Shown: positions 9,573 to 18,569 of the stretch, piece after piece
Layout of the letters: each line of letters opens with the position of its first letter
Position numbering within the stretch: the first letter of the stretch is position 1
Source: Companilactobacillus crustorum JCM 15951
Lineage (GTDB): Bacteria > Bacillota > Bacilli > Lactobacillales > Lactobacillaceae
Length of the DNA stretch: 48,990 bases
Direction: 5' to 3'
Assembly (NCBI RefSeq): GCF_001434585.1
Contig: NZ_AZDB01000016.1
Span: 1-48,990, forward strand
Program-made: the position numbers and the translations under genes
The notes under the pieces: model-generated
Databases searched by the model: none
The model's input: the letters and a program-made list of their open reading frames with translations, nothing else
Told to the model about the DNA's origin: nothing

Positions 9573-11501
9573 ATGGGTATTATTCATGAACTACCAGTTG
9601 AATTAAGTAACCAGATTGCTGCTGGAGAAGTTATTGAACGCCCAGCATCAGTCGTAAAAGAACTGGTGGAAAATTCCATCGATGCACAAGCAACACAGGT
9701 TTTAATTACTGTTAAACAGGCAGGATTAAAATCAATTGAAGTAAATGATAATGGTAAGGGGATTTCAGCTGATGATGTTGAGGTCGCCTTTTTACCGCAT
9801 ACAACTAGTAAAATTTCTACTGACCGCGATTTGTTTAATGTTAGAACTTTAGGATTTCGTGGCGAGGCTTTAGCAAGTATTGCGTCAGTATCCAAATTAA
9901 CAGTTATTACAAGTGATGATGGCAAGTCTGCTACCAGAGCCCAATTTTCTGGTAATGAATTAGTCAAAAAAGAAACCTTTGCCCGTTCCAAGGGAACAAC
10001 TATGACGGTAGAAGATTTGTTCTTTAATACTCCAGCACGCTTGAAGTATGTAAAATCGCTTCATACAGAGTTAAATAAAATTGTCGATATCGTTGATCGG
10101 TTAGCGATGGGACACCCAGACATTTCCTTTCGTTTGATTCATGAAGGCAAAGATCTAGTCTGGACTTCAGGTAACGACAATCTTCAACAGACTATCGCTG
10201 GTATTTACGGTCGTACAATTGCAAGTCACATGTTAGATTTTGAAAATTCCGATCCTGATTATCAAATCAAAGGTTATTTTTCTAAGCCAGATACGACACG
10301 CTCGAATCGTTCTTATATTTCGTTAATTCTAAATGGTCGTTATATCAGAAACTTTCAATTAACCAATGCAGTTATCAGAGGCTACGGTTCCAAATTGATG
10401 GTAGCTCGTTTTCCAATTGCTGTGATCGATATTGTAATGGACCCAGGTTTAGTTGATATCAACGTTCACCCCACTAAACAGGAAGTACGTTTGTCAAATG
10501 AAGGTCATATTGGCGATTTAATTAGTGAAGGAATAAGGCAACGTTTGTCTAATCAAAATTTGATTCCTGACGCGGTCAAAAATCTGGGTAAAAAATCTAT
10601 CGCACCAAAGATTGATACTTATAAGCCGGAACAAATAAGTTTTAATGACTTAGCAACGATTGATAAGATCAATGAACCTTTGTCGACTGCTACAGCAGAA
10701 CCAGGACCTGAGTATATAGATGAACCAATGACTCCAGAAAAGAAAGTCGAAACTCCGATGACGGGGATGCCAATTTTTAAAGATCCACAGCACCTACATT
10801 CTTGGGACGAAAGACTTAAACAAGAGTCAGCTGAAAAAGTCCGAGTAATTGATTCAGAAGGCAATGAAACTAAGCTATCCGAGAAAACTGATTTTCCTGA
10901 TTTACGTTATATTGGCCAAATTCATGGAACTTATTTAGTGGCTGAAAGTCAGGATGGCTTTTATCTAGTCGATCAACATGCAGCTCAAGAACGAGTTAAC
11001 TATGAATATTATCGTAAAGAAATTGGCAAAGTTTCGAATGATCAGCAGAAATTATTAGTACCGATCGTGTTGGATTATCCCAACTCAGAAAGTATTTTAA
11101 TCAAAGAAAAAAAGCCGATTTTAGAAAGTATTGGTTTATATTTAGATGATTTTGGACAAAATAGTTTCGTTATCAATACTCATCCTACCTGGTTCGTACC
11201 GGGACAAGAGGAATCGACTATTAAAGAAATGATTGATTATGTACTCAATGATTCAAAAATCAGCGTGGCTAGTTTTCGAGAAAAAAATGCCATTATGATG
11301 AGCTGTAAACGAGCCATTAAAGCCAATCATCATGTCGATGACCGAGAAGCAGTACAATTGCTGCATAATTTGACCAAGGCTGAAAATCCTTATAATTGTC
11401 CCCATGGACGTCCAGTTTTGGTAGAATTTAGCAATAAAGACCTTGAAAAAATGTTCAAGAGAATCCAAGATCCACATGATACAAGAGAGAGCAAACAATA
11501 G
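9573..11501 (+). CDS. mutL: DNA mismatch repair protein MutL with endonuclease motif
   Basis: The GHKL ATPase domain shows ELVENSIDAQ, DNGKGI and TLGFRGEALASI in the first 100 residues. A proline-rich linker (about 345-430) leads to the dimerisation/endonuclease domain with DQHAAQERVNYE (about residue 466), the metal motif of MutL proteins that nick the daughter strand in bacteria lacking MutH. CKRAIKANHHVD and CPHGRP supply further metal-site residues. The length (642 aa) is normal. The last codons lie inside the first copy of a 42-bp direct repeat, so the 3' end was either duplicated or reshaped by it. Confidence 0.97.
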   Translation: MGIIHELPVELSNQIAAGEVIERPASVVKELVENSIDAQATQVLITVKQAGLKSIEVNDNGKGISADDVEVAFLPHTTSKISTDRDLFNVRTLGFRGEALASIASVSKLTVITSDDGKSATRAQFSGNELVKKETFARSKGTTMTVEDLFFNTPARLKYVKSLHTELNKIVDIVDRLAMGHPDISFRLIHEGKDLVWTSGNDNLQQTIAGIYGRTIASHMLDFENSDPDYQIKGYFSKPDTTRSNRSYISLILNGRYIRNFQLTNAVIRGYGSKLMVARFPIAVIDIVMDPGLVDINVHPTKQEVRLSNEGHIGDLISEGIRQRLSNQNLIPDAVKNLGKKSIAPKIDTYKPEQISFNDLATIDKINEPLSTATAEPGPEYIDEPMTPEKKVETPMTGMPIFKDPQHLHSWDERLKQESAEKVRVIDSEGNETKLSEKTDFPDLRYIGQIHGTYLVAESQDGFYLVDQHAAQERVNYEYYRKEIGKVSNDQQKLLVPIVLDYPNSESILIKEKKPILESIGLYLDDFGQNSFVINTHPTWFVPGQEESTIKEMIDYVLNDSKISVASFREKNAIMMSCKRAIKANHHVDDREAVQLLHNLTKAENPYNCPHGRPVLVEFSNKDLEKMFKRIQDPHDTRESKQ

Positions 11502-11644
11502 CGGTTAGATTTCGAGCATTGCCTAGGCCTCAAATTTGAACACGAAGTGGGCAAAACTGAGGCTGTAGCAAAGCAGAGAAATTTGCTATTGGCAGTTCAT
11601 TTACAAGAGAGAGCGAACAATAGTGGTTAGATTTCGAGCATTGC
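11481..11644. repeat. 42-bp direct repeat spanning the mutL 3' end and the mutL-ruvA spacer
   Basis: Positions 11481-11522 and 11603-11644 are identical except for two bases (CAA/CGA and CGG/TGG), with a 122-bp period. The first copy covers the mutL stop codon. Between the copies GCCTCAAATTTG (11527-11538) can pair imperfectly with CAAAACTGAGGC around CACGAAGTG, forming a hairpin. No ORF is present. A tandem duplication of the mutL tail is the simplest origin. Confidence 0.85.
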
Positions 11645-11680
11645 TAATAGCAGCTTGATTAAATGAAAGAGTGAATAATT

Positions 11681-12271
11681 ATGTTTGAATATTTAAATGG
11701 TTTAGTATCTGCGGTTACCCCTTCATATATTGTGGTGGACGTGCAAGGCGTTGGTTACAAAGTTCAAGTTGCTAATCCTTATCGTTATGAAGAAAATCAA
11801 TCAGCAAGAGTATACGTTGAACAAGTTGTACGTGACAATGAGCAAGCTTTATATGGTTTTTATGATTTAAATGAAAAAAATATTTTTTTACATCTAATTA
11901 GTGTTTCAGGAATTGGCCCTAAGAGTGCCTTAGCTATTTTAGCGGGGCAAGATCTTCAAGGTTTAATTCATGCAATTGAAAACGATGATGTTAAATATCT
12001 AACTAAGTTTCCTAAGATCGGTAAGAAAACTGCTCAACAAATTATTTTGGATCTGTCAGGTAAATTTACGGCTGAAGGTCAAATGACTTTAGGCGAAGCT
12101 CCAGTTCAATTCACTACAGGCAATCAAGAATTAGAAGATGGTTTGGCTGCGTTAGATTCATTAGGATATTCAGCTAAAGAGATCAGCAAAATTAAAGCAC
12201 AGCTTGAAAAAGAAAATCTCAAGAGTGCGGACGAGTACTTACGAGCTGGTTTAAAGCTATTGAGCAAATAA
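11681..12271 (+). CDS. ruvA: Holliday junction DNA helicase subunit RuvA
   Basis: RuvA binds the four-way junction and loads RuvB. The 196-aa product begins MFEYLNGLVSAVTPSYIVVD (OB fold), has helix-hairpin-helix motifs around LISVSGIGPKSALAIL and LTKFPKIGKKTAQQIILDL, and ends with the RuvB-contacting domain III (ELEDGLAALDSLGYS). The length is normal. Its 180-bp upstream spacer, filled by the direct repeat, is unusually long for this operon. ruvB follows after 22 bases. Confidence 0.96.
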   Translation: MFEYLNGLVSAVTPSYIVVDVQGVGYKVQVANPYRYEENQSARVYVEQVVRDNEQALYGFYDLNEKNIFLHLISVSGIGPKSALAILAGQDLQGLIHAIENDDVKYLTKFPKIGKKTAQQIILDLSGKFTAEGQMTLGEAPVQFTTGNQELEDGLAALDSLGYSAKEISKIKAQLEKENLKSADEYLRAGLKLLSK

Positions 12272-12293
12272 AAAATCACTAGTGTAGAGGGGA

Positions 12294-13331
12294 GTGTCAA
12301 AAATCGAAAATAATGAAAATGACAATGAACGTTTAACTGACGCTGATTCACTCGATAATATTGAAGATATTGTTGAACAAACCCTACGTCCTCAAAGTTT
12401 TGACCAGTATTTGGGTCAAGAAAAGGCTAAAAAGGAATTAGATGTTTATATCAAAGCGGCTAAACAACGGCAGCAGACATTGGATCATGTTTTGCTTTAT
12501 GGACCTCCTGGGTTAGGTAAAACTACATTGGCTATGATCATAGCTAATGAAATGGGTGTTAACATTCATACGACAACAGGTCCTTCAATCGAAAAATCTG
12601 GTGATTTAGTAGCTGTTTTAGATGAACTAGAGCCAGGCGATGTTTTGTTTATTGATGAAATTCATCGTATGCCTAGAGCAGTTGAAGAAGTCTTATATTC
12701 AGCTATGGAGGATTTTTATATTGATATAATTGTTGGTCAAGGAAGCGAATCACGTTCTTTGCATCATCAATTGGTGCCTTATACACTAATCGGTGCTACA
12801 ACGGCAGCGGGAAAACTTTCAGCACCGTTGAGAGATCGGTTTGGAATTGTCGAAAGAATGGAGTACTATACCATAGATGAATTATCTAAGATTGTTTTCC
12901 GTTCAGCTCGGGTTCTTAACATTAATGTTGATGAAGAAGGGGCACATGAAATCGCTAGACGATCACGTGGAACGCCTAGAATTGCCAATCGTTTGTTAAA
13001 ACGAGTTCGTGATTTTGCCCAAGTAGCTAATCAAGATACAATTGACTACAAAATGGCTAAGTCAGCTTTGAATCAATTACAAGTCGATGATGCTGGTTTA
13101 GATCATTTGGACCGTCGCATTTTGATGATGATCATTGAATTATATAGTGGTGGTCCGGTAGGATTAAAGGTTATTGCTGCTAATATCGGTGAAGATCAGG
13201 AAACAATTGAAGAAGTTTATGAGCCATATCTAATGCAGATGGGATTCTTGAAAAGAACTGCCAAGGGTCGTGTTGTAACGAGAAAAGGTTATGAACACAT
13301 GGGGATACCATACCCTGATAAAAACGAGTAA
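12294..13331 (+). CDS. ruvB: Holliday junction DNA helicase RuvB
   Basis: RuvB is the AAA+ motor for branch migration. Visible motifs are Walker [10 protein letters not shown], Walker B FIDEIH, sensor region [18 protein letters not shown], the arginine-finger segment [14 protein letters not shown] and the C-terminal winged helix. The length (345 aa) is normal. The only canonical in-frame start near the expected N-terminus is the GTG at 12294, yet GAGG ends only three bases before it, a very short spacing. An ATC at 12303 would have better spacing but is a rare start. The stop codon lies inside a 12-bp hairpin. Confidence 0.96.
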   Translation: MSKIENNENDNERLTDADSLDNIEDIVEQTLRPQSFDQYLGQEKAKKELDVYIKAAKQRQQTLDHVLLYGPPGLGKTTLAMIIANEMGVNIHTTTGPSIEKSGDLVAVLDELEPGDVLFIDEIHRMPRAVEEVLYSAMEDFYIDIIVGQGSESRSLHHQLVPYTLIGATTAAGKLSAPLRDRFGIVERMEYYTIDELSKIVFRSARVLNINVDEEGAHEIARRSRGTPRIANRLLKRVRDFAQVANQDTIDYKMAKSALNQLQVDDAGLDHLDRRILMMIIELYSGGPVGLKVIAANIGEDQETIEEVYEPYLMQMGFLKRTAKGRVVTRKGYEHMGIPYPDKNE

Positions 13332-13348
13332 AGTAATTTACTCGTTTT
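13321..13348 (+). terminator. Hairpin at the ruvB stop codon
   Basis: AAAACGAGTAAA (13321-13332) and TTTACTCGTTTT (13337-13348) form a perfect 12-bp stem with a GTAA loop. The uridine tract is short and is followed by GG, so it may be a weak or partial terminator between ruvB and queA. Confidence 0.6.
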
Positions 13349-13399
13349 GGTGTATCTGAAGAATTTTGTTAAAACCATATATTAAAGGAGAATTTTTAT

Positions 13400-14437
13400 A
13401 TGTCACTATCAACTGAAGATTTTGATTATGATTTACCCGAAGAACTTATTGCCCAAACACCAATCAAAAATCGTGATCAATCAAGACTATTAGTTTTAGA
13501 TCATGAGACTGGCGAATATCAAGATAAGCATTTTTATGATATTTTGGATTATTTAAATCCTGGGGATGCTTTAGTAATGAATAATTCACGTGTTTTGCCA
13601 GCTCGTTTGTACGGGACTAAAGAGGACACTGACGGTCATGAAGAAGTGTTGCTATTAAACAATATCGAAGGCGATAAGTGGGAAGTTTTAATGAAACCAG
13701 CTCGCCGAGCTAAAGTTGGTACTAAAGTTCAATTTGGAGAAGACGGTCAATTAGAGGCTGAGGTACTTGAAGATCTTGAACATGGTGGCAAGATTATTGA
13801 GTTCCATTATCAAGGTATTTTCATGGAAATTTTGGAACAATTAGGTGAAATGCCATTGCCTCCATATATCAAAGAAAAATTGGATGATCCTGATCGCTAT
13901 CAAACTGTCTATGCCAAAGAAAATGGCTCAGCAGCTGCACCTACTGCAGGCTTGCATTGGACTAAAGAATTATTGAAGAAAGTTGAAGCCAAGGGCGTAA
14001 AATTAGTTTACATAACTTTACACGTTGGCCTAGGAACTTTTAGACCAGTTACTGAAACAGATGTTGACAAGCACGTTATGCATTCTGAATTTTATCGATT
14101 AGATGAAGCTTCAGCTAAAACATTGAATGAAGTTAGACAAAATGGTGGCAAGATCGTTGCTACAGGAACAACTTCAATTAGAACTTTGGAAACTATTGGA
14201 ACTAAATTCAATGGAGAAATTAAAGCCGATAGTGGATGGACTGACATTTTTATCAAACCTGGCTACGAATGGAAAGTTGTTGATGAATTCATTACTAACT
14301 TCCATTTACCTAAGTCAACGCTTGTAATGTTAGTTTCAGCATTTACTGGTAGAGAAAATATTTTGAACGCTTATCGTCATGCTGTAGAAGAGAAATATCG
14401 CTTCTTTAGTTTTGGCGATGCAATGTTCATTAAGTAG
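13400..14437 (+). CDS. queA: S-adenosylmethionine:tRNA ribosyltransferase-isomerase QueA
   Basis: QueA transfers the ribosyl part of SAM to preQ1-modified tRNA to make epoxyqueuosine. Family motifs are [15 protein letters not shown] at the N-terminus, [44 protein letters not shown] and NFHLPKSTL near the C-terminus. The length is normal at 345 aa. AAAGGAG lies nine bases before the ATG. tgt follows after nine bases, giving the last two steps seen here of the queuosine pathway in one unit. Confidence 0.97.
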   Translation: MSLSTEDFDYDLPEELIAQTPIKNRDQSRLLVLDHETGEYQDKHFYDILDYLNPGDALVMNNSRVLPARLYGTKEDTDGHEEVLLLNNIEGDKWEVLMKPARRAKVGTKVQFGEDGQLEAEVLEDLEHGGKIIEFHYQGIFMEILEQLGEMPLPPYIKEKLDDPDRYQTVYAKENGSAAAPTAGLHWTKELLKKVEAKGVKLVYITLHVGLGTFRPVTETDVDKHVMHSEFYRLDEASAKTLNEVRQNGGKIVATGTTSIRTLETIGTKFNGEIKADSGWTDIFIKPGYEWKVVDEFITNFHLPKSTLVMLVSAFTGRENILNAYRHAVEEKYRFFSFGDAMFIK

Positions 14438-15589
<1,152 letters not shown>

Positions 15590-15679
15590 AGGATTTTGAT
15601 AAGAAAAATCTTCTAGTGTGGAAAGACATGCGTTTTTTTGTTACTCTATAGTTATGCAAATTATTAAGAGGTGGAAAAT

Positions 15680-16129
15680 TTGAATATTCTTACATTAGGC
15701 GCCGCTGGTGCTGGTGGATCAATGGGACTTATGATTTTTGTTGTTATCATGTTCGTTGGTATGTACTTCCTATCTATTCGTCCTCAAAAGAAACAACAAC
15801 AAAAACGTCAAGAAATGCTCAAGGAAATGAACAAAGGCGACAAGGTTGTAACTCTTGGTGGAATTAAAGGTGTGATTGCTTCAATCGACCGTGATAACAA
15901 AGAAGTTGTCGTTGACTGTGATGGAATTTATCTAACATTTGACATTAACTTTATTCGTAAGGCTGTTCCAGCTGATAAAGTTACAACAGATGCTGTTAAG
16001 GATAACAAACCTGCAGCTAAGGCAGAAGAAACAAAAGACGATGCTAAAGAAGAAGCAACTGCAACAACTGAGGATGTTAAAGTCGAAGAACCTGAATCAA
16101 CTGATGATACAAAAGAAACAACAAAATAA
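15680..16129 (+). CDS. yajC: Preprotein translocase accessory subunit YajC with acidic tail
   Basis: YajC is a small membrane partner of SecDF. The product has one transmembrane segment (GLMIFVVIMFVGMYFLSI), the conserved RPQKKQQQKRQ just after it, and the cytoplasmic fold MNKGDKVVTLGGIKGVIASI. The TTG at 15680 has AAGAGGTGG at good spacing; the in-frame GTG at 15671 lies inside that Shine-Dalgarno and is less likely. The last 45 or so residues are a low-complexity Lys/Glu/Asp/Thr tail absent from short YajC proteins. The tgt-yajC order is conserved in Firmicutes. Confidence 0.92.
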   Translation: MNILTLGAAGAGGSMGLMIFVVIMFVGMYFLSIRPQKKQQQKRQEMLKEMNKGDKVVTLGGIKGVIASIDRDNKEVVVDCDGIYLTFDINFIRKAVPADKVTTDAVKDNKPAAKAEETKDDAKEEATATTEDVKVEEPESTDDTKETTK

Positions 16130-16137
16130 TTTAACTA

Positions 16138-16172
16138 AAAAAAGATTGAAACCAATAATTTCAATCTTTTTT
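16138..16172 (+). terminator. Intrinsic terminator after yajC
   Basis: AAAGATTGAAA (16141-16151) pairs with TTTCAATCTTT (16159-16169) across a seven-base loop, with a T-run following. Confidence 0.88.
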
Positions 16173-16225
16173 ATTTTCTTAAATTACATGGTATAACTAA
16201 TTGTGATTCTTAATGAGGTGACTAA

Positions 16226-16378
16226 ATGACAGACAAAACATCTAAGTCAGAAAAAATCGACGTTTCAACTTTGAGTAAAAAATCTCAAGCTAAATTAGAA
16301 GAAATCAGACAGAAGCAAGGTTTAAAGACAATAGAAGAAGCGGCTGATTATTTAACTGGATTTTTTAAACAAAAGTAA
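16226..16378 (+). CDS. 50-residue hypothetical protein
   Basis: The frame starts at ATG 16226 with GAGGTG six bases upstream and encodes 50 residues beginning MTDKTSKSEKIDVSTLSKK and ending ADYLTGFFKQK. A lysine/serine-rich start is followed by a charged, probably helical stretch (QAKLEEIRQKQGLKTIEEAADYL). A TATAAC about 30 bases upstream could be a -10 box. Terminator-like hairpins bound it on both sides, so it would be a single-gene unit. I do not recognise the family. Good ribosome binding and isolation favour a real gene, but the size leaves doubt. Confidence 0.6.
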   Translation: MTDKTSKSEKIDVSTLSKKSQAKLEEIRQKQGLKTIEEAADYLTGFFKQK

Positions 16379-16399
16379 GTATTGAATTTGGATAAAAAA

Positions 16400-16464
16400 A
16401 GAGCCGTATTTATTAAGTATTTTCAAGGCAAGCCTGAATTTCTTAGTAAATACGGTTCTTTTTT
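16400..16464. terminator. Bidirectional terminator / palindromic element, copy 1
   Basis: AGAGCCGTATTTATTAAG (16400-16417) pairs with CTTAGTAAATACGGTTCT (16442-16459) with two mismatches; the loop holds AGGC/GCCT. T-runs on both strands serve the convergent 50-aa ORF and tetR-family gene. The element resembles the one at 18080-18157. Confidence 0.85.
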
Positions 16465-16465
16465 A

Positions 16466-16966
16466 TTATTTTTTTCCAGTTTTAAAAACTTGGTCTAAAT
16501 AATGATAATCGACAAAGGGATTGTAGGGTTGATGAGTTTTTTCGATCCATAAGTTGATAGCCTTGATTCGACCGATAAAAAAGAAACGGTCCAGGTCGGT
16601 TTTATCTGATTGATCAGCCATCACAGTATCAATAATAAATTGAAAAAAGCCCGTTCGAAAATCAGTATCATTACTTTGAAGTGACAGTAGTGGCAATAAT
16701 TCCTGGTTATTAATTGTTGCTACGGTAGTAAAAGGATGATCAAAAAAGTCGTCCATTTTAAAATTTGAGTCAGTTCGTTGACTATTCAAATATTGGTTTA
16801 GTAAATCATACTTATCGTTGAAGTGAGTGTAAAAAGTAGAACGATGAATCATCGCCTCATCGGCTATTTCATTGATAGTGATCTTACTGAAAGATTCTTT
16901 AGTCAACAGATCTCTGAATCCTAAATAAATTAATTTTTTAGTTCTTTCATTTTGTAAATTAGCCAA
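16466..16966 (-). CDS. TetR/AcrR family transcriptional regulator
   Basis: The first 55 residues form the TetR helix-turn-helix: RTKKLIYLGFRDLLTKESFSKITINEIADEAMIHRSTFYTHFNDKYDLL. The remaining 110 residues are a variable ligand-binding domain, ending at 166 aa, somewhat short for the family. It is transcribed away from the SDR gene, and a promoter with a palindrome in its spacer lies between them. Divergent TetR regulators usually repress the adjacent gene and themselves, so it probably controls the SDR. The ligand is unknown. Confidence 0.9.
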   Translation of the reverse strand: MANLQNERTKKLIYLGFRDLLTKESFSKITINEIADEAMIHRSTFYTHFNDKYDLLNQYLNSQRTDSNFKMDDFFDHPFTTVATINNQELLPLLSLQSNDTDFRTGFFQFIIDTVMADQSDKTDLDRFFFIGRIKAINLWIEKTHQPYNPFVDYHYLDQVFKTGKK

Positions 16967-17004
16967 AAGTGTCTTCCTTTTCTACAATTATTCGACAATG
17001 TCTA

Positions 17005-17033
17005 TTGCCACTACATTATCTGATAATTATACA
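17005..17033 (+). promoter_or_regulatory. SDR-gene promoter with candidate TetR operator in the spacer
   Basis: TTGCCA (17005-17010) and TATACA (17028-17033) are 17 bases apart. The spacer contains the exact palindrome ATTATC-T-GATAAT (17015-17027), well placed for a repressor to block RNA polymerase. The SDR ATG is about 90 bases downstream. Assignment of the operator to the TetR protein is inference. Confidence 0.5.
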
Positions 17034-17122
17034 TAGTTTAATATTTCTACGGTGTTATTATAAACGAGTTCTAAAGATAAACCAATGAAATTTTAAATTA
17101 ATAATAAAAGGAAGTATTTTAA

Positions 17123-18031
17123 ATGCGTGTATTTATGACAGGAGCCACAGGCTATATCGGGACATTAGTTGCCCAAGATTTGATCAATAATAGAGTTGAA
17201 GTTTTAGGACTAACTCGATCACAGAGAAGTGTTGATAAATTAACTCAAATGGGTGGCATTCCCGTGATGGGAACTTTAGAGGATCTAGATGTTTTGAAGA
17301 CTTCAGCTCAAAAGTCAGATGCAGTTTTACATTTAGGATTTGTTAATGATTTTGAACATTTTGCTCAAGCTAGTCGAATAGATGCGGAGGCAATTGAAAG
17401 TTTTGGCGAAGTTTTGAGAGGAACCGATAAACCTTTAATCGTCACAGCCGGAACTGCAGGACTTAATCCTAATCACGTTTTAACAGAAGAAGATACCGGT
17501 TTTGCTGGCGTAGAAAAGGTGATTCCAAGACGTTCAGAATTTTTAGCTCGAGAATTAGTAGAACAAGGTATTAATGCCTACACAGTTCGATTAGCGCCAT
17601 CAGTTCACGGTGATGGCCGTTATGGAATTGTTTCAATGATCGTCGCCCAGGCACAAAAGACAGGCAAAGTTCCTTATTTTGGTGATGGACAGAATCGTTG
17701 GAATGCAGTCAATTATCGTGACGCAGCCAACTTGTTTGTCAAAGCTCTAGAATATGCTTTAGGAGATAATCACTCATTGCATGTATTTAATGCTGTAGAT
17801 GAGGGACAGACTAAGACGATTGATATTGCAAAAGCCATCAGTCAAAAGTTGAATTTACCAATGGAATCACAACCTAGAATTGATTTTGCTAATTTATCTA
17901 ATGAAGATGCATTCAATGTAAATAATCTTTTCGGTTTAGACATTCCAGCCGACAGCAAAATGACGCAAAAAGAACTTACTTGGCAACCTAGTAATTTGAG
18001 TTTGATAGCTGACTTGGAAAAGAATCTGTAA
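17123..18031 (+). CDS. Atypical SDR-family NAD(P)-binding protein
   Basis: The 302-aa product has the Rossmann dinucleotide motif MTGATGYIG at the very N-terminus and an extended-SDR layout, including VRLAPSVHG and WNAVNYRDAANLFVKAL. The usual catalytic YxxxK is absent: its place holds RRSEFLARELVEQG, as in atypical SDRs related to NmrA-like or SDR_a5 proteins. It may therefore be a redox sensor or an oxidoreductase using other residues. AAAGGAAG precedes the ATG. A palindromic element follows the stop codon. The substrate cannot be told. Confidence 0.82.
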   Translation: MRVFMTGATGYIGTLVAQDLINNRVEVLGLTRSQRSVDKLTQMGGIPVMGTLEDLDVLKTSAQKSDAVLHLGFVNDFEHFAQASRIDAEAIESFGEVLRGTDKPLIVTAGTAGLNPNHVLTEEDTGFAGVEKVIPRRSEFLARELVEQGINAYTVRLAPSVHGDGRYGIVSMIVAQAQKTGKVPYFGDGQNRWNAVNYRDAANLFVKALEYALGDNHSLHVFNAVDEGQTKTIDIAKAISQKLNLPMESQPRIDFANLSNEDAFNVNNLFGLDIPADSKMTQKELTWQPSNLSLIADLEKNL

Positions 18032-18079
18032 GTAAGGATAATTTCTATATGATATGAAGATTTTGAATTTTGACTTAAT

Positions 18080-18157
18080 AGGGAACGATATTTGCTAAAT
18101 ATTGAAGGTATGTAAAATATATCCGAATTTTTAGTAAGTATAGTTCCTTATTTTTAT
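18080..18157 (+). terminator. Terminator-like palindromic element, copy 2
   Basis: AGGGAACGATATTTGCTAAA (18080-18099) pairs imperfectly with the segment ending TTAGTAAGTATAGTTCC, followed by a T-rich tract. The 3' arm (CCGAATTTTTAGTAAGTATA) resembles the 3' arm of the 16400-16464 element (CCTGAATTTCTTAGTAAATA), so the two are related repeats bracketing the TetR/SDR pair. Confidence 0.7.
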
Positions 18158-18200
18158 TATTTAGACCTTAAAAATAAACACCAAAAAAGGCAATGCATTA

Positions 18201-18357
18201 GTCCGGAGCAACAAGGAAAATGGGCTCAGTAGTGAAATTCTACTTAGCTCACGAAGTGAGGTTAGTAGAAGGCCGAGCTTGAAGACTGTTGGCGAAGCCA
18301 AGAGGCTCCAAGTCGTGCCCACTACGTTCTAGCCCAATTTTCTTTGTTGCGGAGGAC
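18201..18357. repeat. 157-bp inverted-repeat element with internal hairpins
   Basis: The ends pair over about 26 bases: GTCCGGAGCAACAAGGAAAA (18201-18220) against the end of the element (18331-18357), whose reverse complement reads GTCCTCCGCAACAAAGAAAA. Inside, GTAGTG pairs with CACTAC, TTCTACTTAGCTCAC pairs around GAA with GTGAGGTTAGTAGAA, and TTGGC-GAA-GCCAA forms another hairpin. The result would be a long stem closing a branched, cloverleaf-like fold. It is the main content of the 538-bp gene-free stretch 18032-18569, where no credible ORF was seen. It could be a mobile palindromic repeat or a structured RNA. Confidence 0.75.
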
Positions 18358-18569
18358 GGCAGTTTTAACTCCTTAGAATTATTTCTCATCCATATCACTT
18401 GCGTTAAAGTACACTCTAGGGGTTAGTATTTATGTCGTTAAGAACAAGAATGTTATAAAAATAGGCTTGTCAAGGAAACTATTGAAAAAATAATAAGACA
18501 ATAATGAAGATGTTTAATAAGTCATGATGTAAAATATAAGTACATGATGCTATTCAAAGGAGTTTAAAA

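Noticed and set aside
9584-9991. 135-codon minus-strand frame inside mutL
   Set aside because: It is antisense to the conserved MutL ATPase domain and resembles no known protein; it is a shadow frame.
18032-18569. Possible small genes in the 538-bp spacer before zwf
   Set aside because: Only very short frames (for example eight codons at 18432) without ribosome-binding sites; inverted repeats explain most of the stretch.
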